DNA of 29,552 nt, from contig JBBIQA010000034.1 in NCBI GenBank assembly GCA_037442565.1, positions 1-29,552 on the forward strand. The letters run 5' to 3'. Each line of letters starts with the position of its first letter. Positions within the stretch are counted from its first letter, which is position 1. Under the pieces are notes generated by a model. It had not been told where the DNA came from. It ran no database searches and saw only the letters and a list, made by a program, of their open reading frames with translations. This DNA comes from PALSA-911 sp037442565. GTDB taxonomy: Bacteria > Pseudomonadota > Alphaproteobacteria > Acetobacterales > Acetobacteraceae. The translations under genes and the position numbers were made by a program. Positions 7,484 to 15,443 of this stretch are shown here, piece by piece.

Positions 7484-10400
7484 TTGCCCGTCCGCTTTTC
7501 CCGACTGCGCATCGCCGGCTTCAAGAGCTTCGCGGAAGCCACCAGCGTTGAAATCCTGCCCGGCCTGACCGGGATCGTCGGACCGAACGGATGCGGCAAA
7601 TCCAACGTGGTGGAAGCGCTGCGCTGGGCGATGGGGGAGAGCAGCGCCAAGAACATGCGCGGCGGCGAGATGGACGACGTCATCTTCGCCGGCACCACCG
7701 CCCGCGCCTCGCGCAACATCGCCGAGGTGACGCTGTCGCTGGAGGAGGCGCGGGGCCTGGCGCCGCATCCCTTCAGCGAACAGCCGGAACTGGAGATCAG
7801 CCGCCGGATCGAGCGCGGCAACGGCAGCGCCTATCGGGTGAACGGCAAGGAGGTCCGGGCGCGCGACGTGCAGACGCTGTTCGCCGACCTCGCCTCCGGC
7901 GCACGGTCCTCGGCCATGGTCAGCCAGGGCCGGGTCGGCACGATCGTCAATGCCCGCCCGGAGGACCGCCGCTCGGTGCTGGAGGAAGCGGCGGGCATCA
8001 CCGGGCTGCACGCGAGACGGCACGAGGCGGAGCTGAAGCTGCGCGCGGCGGAGGCCAACATGGCCCGTGCCGAGGATCTGCGCGGGCAGCTGGAAGGCCA
8101 GCTCGGCGCGCTGAAGCGCCAGGCGCGGCAGGCCAGCCGCTACCGCAACATCTCCGGCAATATCCGCCAGGCGGAGCAGGAGCTGCTGTCCATTCAGCGG
8201 GCCCAGGTGGAAAAGGGCCGCGCGGCCGCTCAACAGGCGCTGCACGATGCCGGGCTGGCGGTTGCCGCCGCGACCGCCGAGGCCACGGCCGCGGCAGCGG
8301 CGGCGACAGAAGGCGAAGGCGCGCTGCCGGAGCTGCGCGCGCGCGAAGCCGATGCCCGCACCGCGCTGGAACGCCATCGCGTCGCGCAGGAACAGATCGC
8401 CGCCGAGGAGGCCCGTGCCCGCACGGCGCTCGCCGAAGCCGTCCGCCGGTTGGAGACGCTGGACCGCGACCTGGCCCACGCCGGCCAACTGCGCCACGAT
8501 GCGATCGCTGCCGAGCAGCGGCTGGCCGGCGAGGACGCCACCATCGCCGCCGCCGATCTCGGCCATGCCGAGCGTGCCCAGGCTGCCGAAGCCGCCCTGG
8601 CCGAGGCCAGCGAACATGTCCGCGAGGCCGAGGCCGCCGCCAACCGTGCCACGGAAGGGGCGGCCGAAGCCTCGGCCCGGGCTCAGGCGGTGGCGCAGGA
8701 ACTGGCCCAGGCCGAGCAGCGCGCCCGCCGGCTGAACGACCAATTTGCCAAATTGCTGGACGAGCGCGGACGAACCGCCGCGCAGGCGGTGGATCCCGCC
8801 CGGCTGGACGCCGCCAAGGCCGCGTTCGAGGCCGCCGAGGCCGGGCTGGCGACGGCCCGTATCGCGGTCGAGCAGGCCGAACAGGCGCGCACCGCCGCCC
8901 AGGCGGCGCAGAACGCGGCGCGCACGCAGGAATCGGCCGCTTCCGCCGCACGAGCAAAACTCGCCGCCGAAGTGCAGGCGCTGCGCGAGGTGCTGGCCGT
9001 GAAGGACGGCGAACGCTGGCCGCCGATGCTGGACGCCCTGAGCGTGCCCGCCGGCCTGGAAGCCGCCCTCGGCGCGGCGCTCGGCGAGGAATTGTCCTCG
9101 GCCGCCAATCCCGGTGCGGCCCGTCATTGGCGCGACCTGCCGGCCTTCGACCCGGTTCCCGCTTTGCCCGATGGCGCCACGCCGCTCGCCAGCCTGATCC
9201 GCTTTCCCGCCGCGCTGTCGCGCGCCGTGTCCCAGGTCGGGCTGATCGAGGACAACGCGGCCGGTGACGCGCTGCAACCGGCGTTGTCGCCCGGGCAGAT
9301 GCTGGTTTCCCGCCAGGGCGCGGTGTGGCGCTGGGATGGCTACACCATCCTGGCAGGCACTCCCACCGCCGCCGCCGTGCGGCTACAGCAGCGCAACCGG
9401 CTGAACGGCCTGGCGGCGCGACTGACGGAAGCGGAGGCCGAGGCCACCGCGGCGCGGCAGGCCCGCATCGATGCCGATGCCGCCGCCACCGCTGCCACCA
9501 CCGCCGAACAGCAGGCCCGCAACGCCCGGCGCGAGGCCGAGCAGGCGATCGAGCGTACCCGTTCCGCCGCCAACGCGCTGAGCCATCAGGCCGCCACGAT
9601 CACCGCCCGGATCGATGCGGTGGAACAGCAGATCACCCGCCTGACCCCCGAGCGCGACGATGCCGACGCGGCGCTGGCGAGGGCGCGCGACGCCCAGGCC
9701 GCCCTGCCGGATATCGCCGCGCTGCGGGCCAGGGTGGAGCAGGCGCGCTCCGCCCTGTCCGCCGCGCGCGGCGCGGAGAATGCCGCCCGCAGCGCCCATG
9801 ACGGCCTGCTGCGCGAACATTCCGGCCGGTTGAACCGCCGCCAGTCGATCGAGCGGGAGCGCGCCGCCTGGGCCGAGCGCGCCGCCGACGCGATCTCCCG
9901 CGTCACCGACCTGACCGCGCGCGCCGAGGCCGCCCGGGCCGAACATGCCGCGCTCGCCGCGGCTCCGGCTGCGATCGCCGCACAGAAAAGCGCTGCCCTG
10001 GATGCGCTCGGCGAAGCCGAAACCATGCATCGGCGTGCGGCCGAGGCGCTGAACGCCGCGTCCAACGCCGGTTCCGCCGCCGCGCGTGCCGCGCGCGCCG
10101 CCGAAGCGGCGCTGGCCAGCGCGCGCGAGAACCTGGTGCGGGCCGAGGGCAACGCCACCCAGGCCGATCATGCCTGGGGCACGGTTGCCGAACGCATTCT
10201 GGAACGGCTCGGCGCCAACGCCGCCCTGCCAGACCCGCCAGCGGAGATCACTCCCGAGACCGAGGACAAGGCCCGCCGCAAGCTTGAGCGCCTGCTGAAG
10301 GAGCGCGAGGAGATGGGGCCGGTCAATCTGCGGGCGGAGATCGAGGCGGACGAGGTGGAAAAGACCATCGCCACCATCATCGCCGAGCGCGACGAATTGT

Positions 10401-10954
10401 CGGCGGCGATCGCCAAGCTGCGCGGCTCCATCGGCCATTTGAACCGCGAGGGCCGCGAGCGGCTGAACACGGTGTTCCAGGAGGTCGACCGGCACTTCCA
10501 GCAATTGTTCACCCGCATGTTCGGCGGCGGCCGGGCGCATCTGGCCCTGGTCGGGTCCGACGATCCGCTGGAGGCCGGGCTCGAGATCTACGCCCAGCCG
10601 CCCGGCAAGAAGCTCGCCACCCTGTCGCTGCTGTCGGGCGGGGAGCAGGCGTTGACCGCGCTGTCCCTGATCTTCGCGGTGTTCCGCTGCAACCCGGCGC
10701 CGATCTGCGTGCTGGACGAGGTGGATGCGCCGCTGGATGATGCCAATGTCGAACGGTTCTGCACCCTGCTGGAAGACATGGTGCGGGAAACCGCGACCCG
10801 CTTCCTGGTGGTGACGCATCACCCGCTGACGATGGCGCGGATGGACCGGCTGTATGGCGTGACGATGCAGGAACGCGGCGTTTCGCGCCTGCTGTCGGTC
10901 GATCTGCACGCCGCGACCGGAATGGTCGAGCCCCAGAGGATGGCTGCGGAGTAG
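7484..10954 (+). CDS. smc: chromosome segregation ATPase SMC
   Basis: A 1156-aa structural maintenance of chromosomes protein, the core of the bacterial condensin that compacts and segregates DNA with ScpA and ScpB. N-terminal ATPase half: RLRIAGFKSFAEAT and the Walker A GPNGCGKSN (about residues 33-41). Two very long Ala/Glu/Arg-rich coiled-coil arms flank a hinge at about residues 505-590 (WPPMLDALSVPAG). C-terminal half: signature LSLLSGGEQALTA (about 1045) and Walker B ICVLDEVDAPLDD (about 1076), followed by the switch His in VVTHHP. The start is a TTG (LPVRFSRLR, translated as Met) with GGAGA about 7 bases upstream. Length is normal for alphaproteobacteria. scpA and scpB are not in the window. 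Confidence 0.97.
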   Translation: MPVRFSRLRIAGFKSFAEATSVEILPGLTGIVGPNGCGKSNVVEALRWAMGESSAKNMRGGEMDDVIFAGTTARASRNIAEVTLSLEEARGLAPHPFSEQPELEISRRIERGNGSAYRVNGKEVRARDVQTLFADLASGARSSAMVSQGRVGTIVNARPEDRRSVLEEAAGITGLHARRHEAELKLRAAEANMARAEDLRGQLEGQLGALKRQARQASRYRNISGNIRQAEQELLSIQRAQVEKGRAAAQQALHDAGLAVAAATAEATAAAAAATEGEGALPELRAREADARTALERHRVAQEQIAAEEARARTALAEAVRRLETLDRDLAHAGQLRHDAIAAEQRLAGEDATIAAADLGHAERAQAAEAALAEASEHVREAEAAANRATEGAAEASARAQAVAQELAQAEQRARRLNDQFAKLLDERGRTAAQAVDPARLDAAKAAFEAAEAGLATARIAVEQAEQARTAAQAAQNAARTQESAASAARAKLAAEVQALREVLAVKDGERWPPMLDALSVPAGLEAALGAALGEELSSAANPGAARHWRDLPAFDPVPALPDGATPLASLIRFPAALSRAVSQVGLIEDNAAGDALQPALSPGQMLVSRQGAVWRWDGYTILAGTPTAAAVRLQQRNRLNGLAARLTEAEAEATAARQARIDADAAATAATTAEQQARNARREAEQAIERTRSAANALSHQAATITARIDAVEQQITRLTPERDDADAALARARDAQAALPDIAALRARVEQARSALSAARGAENAARSAHDGLLREHSGRLNRRQSIERERAAWAERAADAISRVTDLTARAEAARAEHAALAAAPAAIAAQKSAALDALGEAETMHRRAAEALNAASNAGSAAARAARAAEAALASARENLVRAEGNATQADHAWGTVAERILERLGANAALPDPPAEITPETEDKARRKLERLLKEREEMGPVNLRAEIEADEVEKTIATIIAERDELSAAIAKLRGSIGHLNREGRERLNTVFQEVDRHFQQLFTRMFGGGRAHLALVGSDDPLEAGLEIYAQPPGKKLATLSLLSGGEQALTALSLIFAVFRCNPAPICVLDEVDAPLDDANVERFCTLLEDMVRETATRFLVVTHHPLTMARMDRLYGVTMQERGVSRLLSVDLHAATGMVEPQRMAAE

Positions 10955-11074
10955 CGGATTTTCTTCAATACCACGATTGGAGAGGGAGTTATTCTTTTCA
11001 GAGGGATGCATTTGGCGGCGGGAGAAGAAACCGGCATGATCGGGGCTCGCTGATCCAATCCAGGGAAATGTCCG

Positions 11075-12049
11075 ATGACCCAGAAGCCGCTCGTGTTCGA
11101 CCGCCCGCATCGGGGCCGGATCTATGACAGCATCGCCGAGACGATCGGCAACACGCCGCTGGTGCGCATCCCCCGGATCACCGCCGAGGACGGCATCCTG
11201 GCCGACATCTGCCTGAAGCTGGAATTTTTCAACCCGCTGGCCAGCGTGAAGGATCGCATCGGGGTGAACATGATCCTGGACCTGGAGGCGCAGGGCAAGA
11301 TTGCGCCGGGCGGGACGGTGATCGAGGCGACATCGGGCAACACCGGCATCGGCCTGGCGTTCATGTGCGCGGCGCGCGGCTACAAGCTGATCCTGACCAT
11401 GCCGGACAGCATGTCGATCGAGCGGCGCAAGATGCTGGCCTATCTCGGTGCCCGGCTGGAACTGACGCCGCGTGCGGAGGGCATCACCGGGTCCAACAGG
11501 AAGGCGATGGAACTGCTGGCGGAGATCCCCGGCTCCGTGCTGGCCAACCAGTTCGCCAATCCGGCCAATCCGGAAATCCACGAACACACCACCGCCGAGG
11601 AGATCTGGTACGACACCGCCGGCATGGTGGACGCGATCGTCTCCGGCGTCGGCACCGGCGGCACGATCACTGGCCTGTCGCATGCGCTGAAGCCGCGCCG
11701 GCCGGAACTGAAGATATTCGCGGTGGAGCCGGAACTGAGCCCGGTGCTGTCGGGCGGGAAACATTCGCCGCACGTGATCCAGGGCATCGGCGCCGGTTTC
11801 GTGCCCGAAATCCTGGACACCCATGGCTATGACGAAGTCCTGCTGGTGTCCAACGACGACGCGCTGGCCACCGCGCGGCGGCTGGCCGTGACCGAGGGGA
11901 TTCCGGTGGGCATCTCCTCCGGCGCGGCGCTGGCCGCCACGTTGAAGCTGGCCAGGCGGCCGGAGATGGCGGGCAAGCTGATCGTGACCATCATCCCGTC
12001 CTTCGCCGAACGCTATATCAGCACCGTGCTGTTCGAAGGCATCGGCTGA
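11075..12049 (+). CDS. cysK: cysteine synthase A (O-acetylserine sulfhydrylase)
   Basis: PLP enzyme that makes L-cysteine from O-acetylserine and sulfide. The 324-aa protein has IGNTPLVR at the N terminus, the Schiff-base lysine in NPLASVKDRIG (K59), the substrate loop EATSGNTGIGLAF, the phosphate-binding glycine loop GVGTGGTITG, and the C-terminal SSGAAL. The start ATG has AGGGA about 8 bases upstream. A 120-base spacer separates it from smc, with no clear terminator or leader structure. CysK and CysM are hard to separate by eye; TSGNTGIGLA and the length favour the CysK type. It is followed 25 bases later by a DUF4259 gene on the same strand, so the two may be cotranscribed. Confidence 0.95.
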   Translation: MTQKPLVFDRPHRGRIYDSIAETIGNTPLVRIPRITAEDGILADICLKLEFFNPLASVKDRIGVNMILDLEAQGKIAPGGTVIEATSGNTGIGLAFMCAARGYKLILTMPDSMSIERRKMLAYLGARLELTPRAEGITGSNRKAMELLAEIPGSVLANQFANPANPEIHEHTTAEEIWYDTAGMVDAIVSGVGTGGTITGLSHALKPRRPELKIFAVEPELSPVLSGGKHSPHVIQGIGAGFVPEILDTHGYDEVLLVSNDDALATARRLAVTEGIPVGISSGAALAATLKLARRPEMAGKLIVTIIPSFAERYISTVLFEGIG

Positions 12050-12074
12050 CCGCTGGCCAGCGGGCAACCGGACG

Positions 12075-12476
12075 GTGGCAGCCTGGGGACCGGGCAGCTT
12101 CGAGAATGACGCGGCGGCGGACTGGGCGCTGGAATGTGCCCGGTCCGCCGATCTGAGCCTGATCGAGGCGACCTTGGACAACCTGCTGGCGGCCGAGCCG
12201 GACGAACTGGACGCCTCCGACGCGGAGGAGGCCGTGGCCGCGGCGGAACTGGCGGCGCAGGCGGCAGGGGAGGAGCACGACGGGCTTCCCAAGCCGTTGC
12301 AGAACTGGATCGGCGGCCTCGCAGACCGCCCATCCGCGGCGCTGCTGGCCAAGGCAAGGGACGCGGTGCGGCGGGTGCGCGACGAACCGTCGGAACTCCG
12401 GGAGCTTTGGGCAGCGAGCGACGAATTCCTGGCTTGGCGCACGTCGCTGGACGGACTGCTGCGCCGGTTGCCGTAG
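12075..12476 (+). CDS. DUF4259 domain protein
   Basis: A 133-aa cytoplasmic protein starting at a GTG; the opening MAAWGPGSFENDAAADWALE matches the typical N terminus of DUF4259 proteins (a G-x-W-G-x-G-x-F-x-N-D-x-A-x-D-W pattern). The family's function is unknown. The rest is acidic and helical: an Ala/Glu-rich stretch, EEAVAAAELAAQAAGEE, then LPKPLQNWIGGL and a basic helix. It has no signal peptide, no membrane segment and no catalytic motif I can name. It follows cysK by 25 bases. Its TAG stop is the start of a TAGAGC inverted repeat. Confidence 0.8.
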   Translation: MAAWGPGSFENDAAADWALECARSADLSLIEATLDNLLAAEPDELDASDAEEAVAAAELAAQAAGEEHDGLPKPLQNWIGGLADRPSAALLAKARDAVRRVRDEPSELRELWAASDEFLAWRTSLDGLLRRLP

Positions 12477-12564
12477 AGCTTTCACGTTGGGTGAAAGGTA
12501 AGCGAAGCGTTATCTAGCGTCTGTCCGGCGTAGGCGGAATCGCCGGAGACGGATAAACAGACGC
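12474..12564. repeat. two consecutive inverted repeats in the DUF4259-RHH spacer
   Basis: First hairpin: CTTTCAC (12479-12485) and GTGAAAG (12491-12497), a perfect 7-bp stem with a 5-base loop, led by the TAGAGC that contains the DUF4259 stop. Second, nested hairpin: GCGTCTGT (12517-12524) pairs with ACAGACGC (12557-12564), and CCGGCG (12525-12530) pairs with CGCCGG (12541-12546). Neither is followed by a strong T-run. Together with the adjacent 43-bp palindrome they fill the whole spacer between two convergent genes, so they could be terminators or REP/MITE-like elements. Confidence 0.6.
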
Positions 12565-12576
12565 GAAAACAATGAG

Positions 12577-12619
12577 CTAGAGTCTGTCAGGGCTTCAATG
12601 AAGCCCTGACAGACTCTAG
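12577..12619. terminator. perfect 43-bp palindrome between convergent genes; probable bidirectional terminator or repeat element
   Basis: Two 21-bp arms (12577-12597 and 12599-12619) are exact reverse complements around a single central A. The outer ends are CTAG; the last CTAGAG, read on the minus strand, supplies the TAG stop of the ribbon-helix-helix gene (12616-12618). As RNA either strand would form a very stable hairpin. No T-tract follows, so a simple intrinsic terminator is not proven; the alternative is a mobile palindromic element that inserted at the end of the operon. Confidence 0.65.
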
Positions 12620-12837
12620 CCGCGCGCGGCGCGGAAGGCGGCGAGGGCCTCCAGCCGCAATGCCGAGGCCAGCGGCCGATCGGGGCTTCGTTCGGCGTCG
12701 ATCCCGGCCACCAGGGCAGAGAGCGTCTTTCCCCGATCCCGGGCGATTTCCATCAGGGCGGACCAGAACGCGTCCTCCAGCGCCACGGATGTGCGATGGC
12801 CGGCCAGGGAAAAGCTGCGCTTGATCAGACCGGTCAT
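12616..12837 (-). CDS. small ribbon-helix-helix DNA-binding domain protein
   Basis: A 73-aa protein, MTGLIKRSFSLAGHRTSVALEDAFW and onward, matching the RHH_4-type ribbon-helix-helix family: a basic beta strand (KRSFSLAGHRTS), helix A (LEDAFWSALMEIARDR), and helix B (TLSALVAGIDAER). Such proteins are dimeric DNA binders, but no target is known for this subtype. The frame is open further upstream, but this ATG overlaps the queG stop as ATGA, the usual sign of coupled translation, and the conserved domain begins here. It is the last gene of the eight-gene minus-strand run. Its TAG stop comes from the 43-bp palindrome. A regulatory role on its own operon is only a guess. Confidence 0.85.
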   Translation of the reverse strand: MTGLIKRSFSLAGHRTSVALEDAFWSALMEIARDRGKTLSALVAGIDAERSPDRPLASALRLEALAAFRAARG

Positions 12838-13874
12838 GCCGTCAGCCGCGCCAGCGCCCAGGCCGCGGCTTCCGCCACCACCGGATCGGGATCGGCCGAC
12901 AGACGCTGCGCGACCGGGGCCAAAGACGGATCCGCGGAATTGCCGATGGCGATCATCACATTGCGGATGAAACGGTTCCGCCCGATGCGCTTGATCGGCG
13001 AACCGGCGAAAAGGCCGCGGAACGCCGCGTCGTCCAGCAGGGCCAACTCCGCCAGCCTTGGCGCGGTCAGATCGGCGCGCGCCCGCAATTTCTCCGTGTC
13101 GGTCGCGGCGGCGAAGCGGTTCCACGGGCACACCGCCAGGCAGTCATCGCAGCCATAGATGCGGTTGCCCATCGCGGCCCTGAACGCCTCGGGGATGACA
13201 CCCTTGTGCTCGATCGTCAGGTAGGAGATGCAGCGTGTCGCATCCAGCCGGTACGGCGCCGGGAAGGCGTTGGTGGGGCAGGCGGCCAGGCAGCGCGAGC
13301 AAGAGCCGCAACGGTCCTTGTGCGGCGGATCGGGCGGGATCTCCAGCGTGGTATAGATTTCACCCAGGAACAGCCAGGAACCGTGCGCCCGGGAAACCAG
13401 ATTGGTGTGCTTGCCCTGCCAGCCGATCCCGGCCCGCTCGGCCAGCGGCTTTTCCATCACCGGCGCGGTATCGACGAACACCTTTATCCCGTTGCCGAAG
13501 CGGGAGACGATGAACTGGCCCAGATGTTTCAGCATGCCCTTGGCGATGTCGTGATAGTCGCGGTTGCGGGCATAGACCGAGATGTTGCCGCGATCCGGAT
13601 GTTCCAGTGTCGCCAGCGGATCGCTATCCGGTGCATAGGACAGGCCGAGCGCGATCACGCTGCGCGCCTCCGGCCAAAGGGCCTGCGGATGGCTGCGCTG
13701 GTCCATGCGCTCCGCCAGCCAACCCATGTCGCCCTGCTGCCCGGCGGCGAGGAACTCCCGCAGTCGAGTGCGGGCCTGCGGGCCAAGCTCGGCACGGCAG
13801 AAACCAACGGCATGAAACCCGAGCGCCAGCGCCCGGTCGCGGATGGAATTGCGCGGGTCGTCAGCCGCGGCCAC
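12834..13874 (-). CDS. queG: epoxyqueuosine reductase QueG
   Basis: Cobalamin- and 4Fe-4S-dependent enzyme that reduces epoxyqueuosine to queuosine in tRNA, the last step of the pathway. The 346-aa protein shows the catalytic region VDTAPVMEKPLAERAGIGWQ with D135 as proton donor, and two ferredoxin-like clusters: CGSCSRCLAACP (C189, C192, C195, C199) and CDDCLAVCPWN (C242, C245, C249), with C215 as a likely further ligand. The C terminus is a HEAT-like helical repeat (RFIRNVMIAIGNSAD and on). Its start overlaps the end of queF by 14 bases and its stop overlaps the RHH start by 4, consistent with one operon. Confidence 0.96.
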   Translation of the reverse strand: MAAADDPRNSIRDRALALGFHAVGFCRAELGPQARTRLREFLAAGQQGDMGWLAERMDQRSHPQALWPEARSVIALGLSYAPDSDPLATLEHPDRGNISVYARNRDYHDIAKGMLKHLGQFIVSRFGNGIKVFVDTAPVMEKPLAERAGIGWQGKHTNLVSRAHGSWLFLGEIYTTLEIPPDPPHKDRCGSCSRCLAACPTNAFPAPYRLDATRCISYLTIEHKGVIPEAFRAAMGNRIYGCDDCLAVCPWNRFAAATDTEKLRARADLTAPRLAELALLDDAAFRGLFAGSPIKRIGRNRFIRNVMIAIGNSADPSLAPVAQRLSADPDPVVAEAAAWALARLTA

Positions 13875-14325
13875 GGTAGGGCGGCACGTCCTGGGAAGGA
13901 ATGAACGCGCCCTCCGGCGGGGTGCCGGTCTGGTAGAACACGTCGATCGGCATGCCGCCGCGCGGATAGAAATAGGCGCCTATGCGCAGCCAGCGCGGGC
14001 GGAGCAACGCCACCAGCCGGTCCGCGATCATCATCGTGCAGGCCTCGTGAAAGGCACCGTGATTGCGGAAGCTGCCGAAGAACAATTTTAGCGACTTGCT
14101 CTCCACCAGCCATTCGTCCGGCACGTAATCGACCACGATATGGGCGAAATCCGGCTGTCCGGTCATTGGGCAGAGCGAGGTGAACTCCGGACAGACGAAG
14201 CGCACGACATAGGCTTTTCCCAATGCCGGATTGGGCACTCGTTCCAGATTCGCGGATTCGGGCGAGGTCGGGGCCGGGATCTGCTGGCCGAGCTGGGTCA
14301 GGCCGGCATAGGGGCTTTCGGTCAT
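13861..14325 (-). CDS. queF: NADPH-dependent 7-cyano-7-deazaguanine (preQ0) reductase QueF, type I
   Basis: Reduces the nitrile of preQ0 to the aminomethyl group of preQ1. The 154-aa length is that of the single-domain (type I, YkvM-like) form. Seen: the catalytic Cys in FTSLCPMTGQPDF (C52) with D59, the QueF signature ESKSLKLFFGSFRNHG (about 75-90), and HEACTMMIADRL after it. The C terminus RIGAYFYPRGGMPIDVFYQTG is typical of the family. The ATG overlaps the tgt stop as ATGA, and the end overlaps queG. Its product is used by Tgt, encoded immediately upstream. Confidence 0.96.
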   Translation of the reverse strand: MTESPYAGLTQLGQQIPAPTSPESANLERVPNPALGKAYVVRFVCPEFTSLCPMTGQPDFAHIVVDYVPDEWLVESKSLKLFFGSFRNHGAFHEACTMMIADRLVALLRPRWLRIGAYFYPRGGMPIDVFYQTGTPPEGAFIPSQDVPPYRGRG

Positions 14326-15443
14326 ATCGGCTCCTCTCCGGCGGTCCAGCCGGCGCGCACGGAACGGGCATGTTCGGAAAACTTGCCGGCGATGACGGCC
14401 TGGCGCAGCCCGGCCATCAGATCGTGATAATAGCTCAGATTATGCCAGGTCAGCAGCATCGGCCCCAGCATTTCGTCGGCGCGGAAGAGATGATGCAGAT
14501 AGGCCCGCGTATGGCGCGTGCAAGCCGGGCAACCACAGGCGGGATCTAACGGGCGAGCATCGGCTCCGAAGCGGGCGTTGCGCAGGTTGAACACGCCTTG
14601 GGACGTATAGGCCCGTGCGGTGCGTCCGGCCCGCGTCGGCATAACGCAGTCGAACATGTCGATCCCGCGTGCCACCGCGCCAATTAAATCGTCCGGCGTT
14701 CCGACGCCCATCAGATAGCGTGGCTTGTCCGCCGGCAGCAGGGGCACGGTGCTGTCGAGCACGGAGAACATCATCTCCTGGCCCTCACCGACCGCCAGAC
14801 CGCCGACGGCGTAGCCCTCGAAGCCGATCCCCGCCAGCGCCGCGACGGACCGGGCGCGCAAGTCAGGATAGATGCCGCCCTGCACGATGCCGAACAGCCC
14901 GTAGCCGTCCCGCGCGATAAACGCCTCGCGCGATTGCAGCGCCCAGCGCATCGACATTTCCATCGACCGTTCAGCTTCTTCCGTAGTGGCGGGAAACGGC
15001 GTGCATTCATCCAGCGCCATGGTGATCGTGGCGTCCAGTTGATGCTGGATGCCGATCGAACCGGCCGGGGTCAGGCGGTGTTTCGATCCGTCGATATGCG
15101 ACTGGAAGGTGACCCCGTCCTTGTCCATCCTGCGCAGCTGCGACAGGGACATGATCTGAAAGCCGCCGCTGTCGGTGAGGATCGGCCCGGGCCAGTCCAT
15201 GAAGCGATGCAGGCCGCCGAGTTCGGCAACCCGCTGCGCGCCGGGGCGCAGCATCAGATGGTAGGTGTTGCCCAGCACCAGCTTCGCGCCGGTGGCGCGC
15301 ACCGCGTCCGCGGTCATCGCCTTCACCGTCCCGGCGGTGCCGACGGGCATGAACACCGGCGTCGGCACCTCGCCATGCGCGGTCCGCAGCAGGCCGGCGC
15401 GCGCCGGCCCGTCGGTCGCGATCACGCTGTGGGTCAGGCTCAT
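14322..15443 (-). CDS. tgt: tRNA-guanine transglycosylase (bacterial Tgt)
   Basis: Exchanges guanine-34 of GUN-anticodon tRNAs for preQ1. The 373-aa protein has the general-acid Asp in LTDSGGFQ (D91), substrate-recognition segments LFGIVQGG and AVGGLAVGE, the nucleophile Asp in GIDMFDCVMPTR (D265), and a zinc site C303-x-C305-x2-C308-x25-H334. All are intact and spaced as in the family. The ATG overlaps the queA stop by 4 bases, and its own stop overlaps the queF ATG by 4, so translation of the three is probably coupled. Confidence 0.97.
   Translation of the reverse strand: MSLTHSVIATDGPARAGLLRTAHGEVPTPVFMPVGTAGTVKAMTADAVRATGAKLVLGNTYHLMLRPGAQRVAELGGLHRFMDWPGPILTDSGGFQIMSLSQLRRMDKDGVTFQSHIDGSKHRLTPAGSIGIQHQLDATITMALDECTPFPATTEEAERSMEMSMRWALQSREAFIARDGYGLFGIVQGGIYPDLRARSVAALAGIGFEGYAVGGLAVGEGQEMMFSVLDSTVPLLPADKPRYLMGVGTPDDLIGAVARGIDMFDCVMPTRAGRTARAYTSQGVFNLRNARFGADARPLDPACGCPACTRHTRAYLHHLFRADEMLGPMLLTWHNLSYYHDLMAGLRQAVIAGKFSEHARSVRAGWTAGEEPI

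Noticed and set aside
6893..9277. Very long minus-strand open frame (794 codons) opposite the DsbA-like gene and smc
   Set aside because: It is a high-GC antisense shadow. The plus strand encodes an unmistakable SMC with Walker A and a DsbA-like protein; the antisense product is Arg/Gly/Ala-rich with no domain.
9383..12442. A 1019-codon minus-strand open frame opposite smc, cysK and DUF4259
   Set aside because: It spans three recognisable plus-strand genes and their spacers, has low-complexity composition, and no ribosome site or domain.
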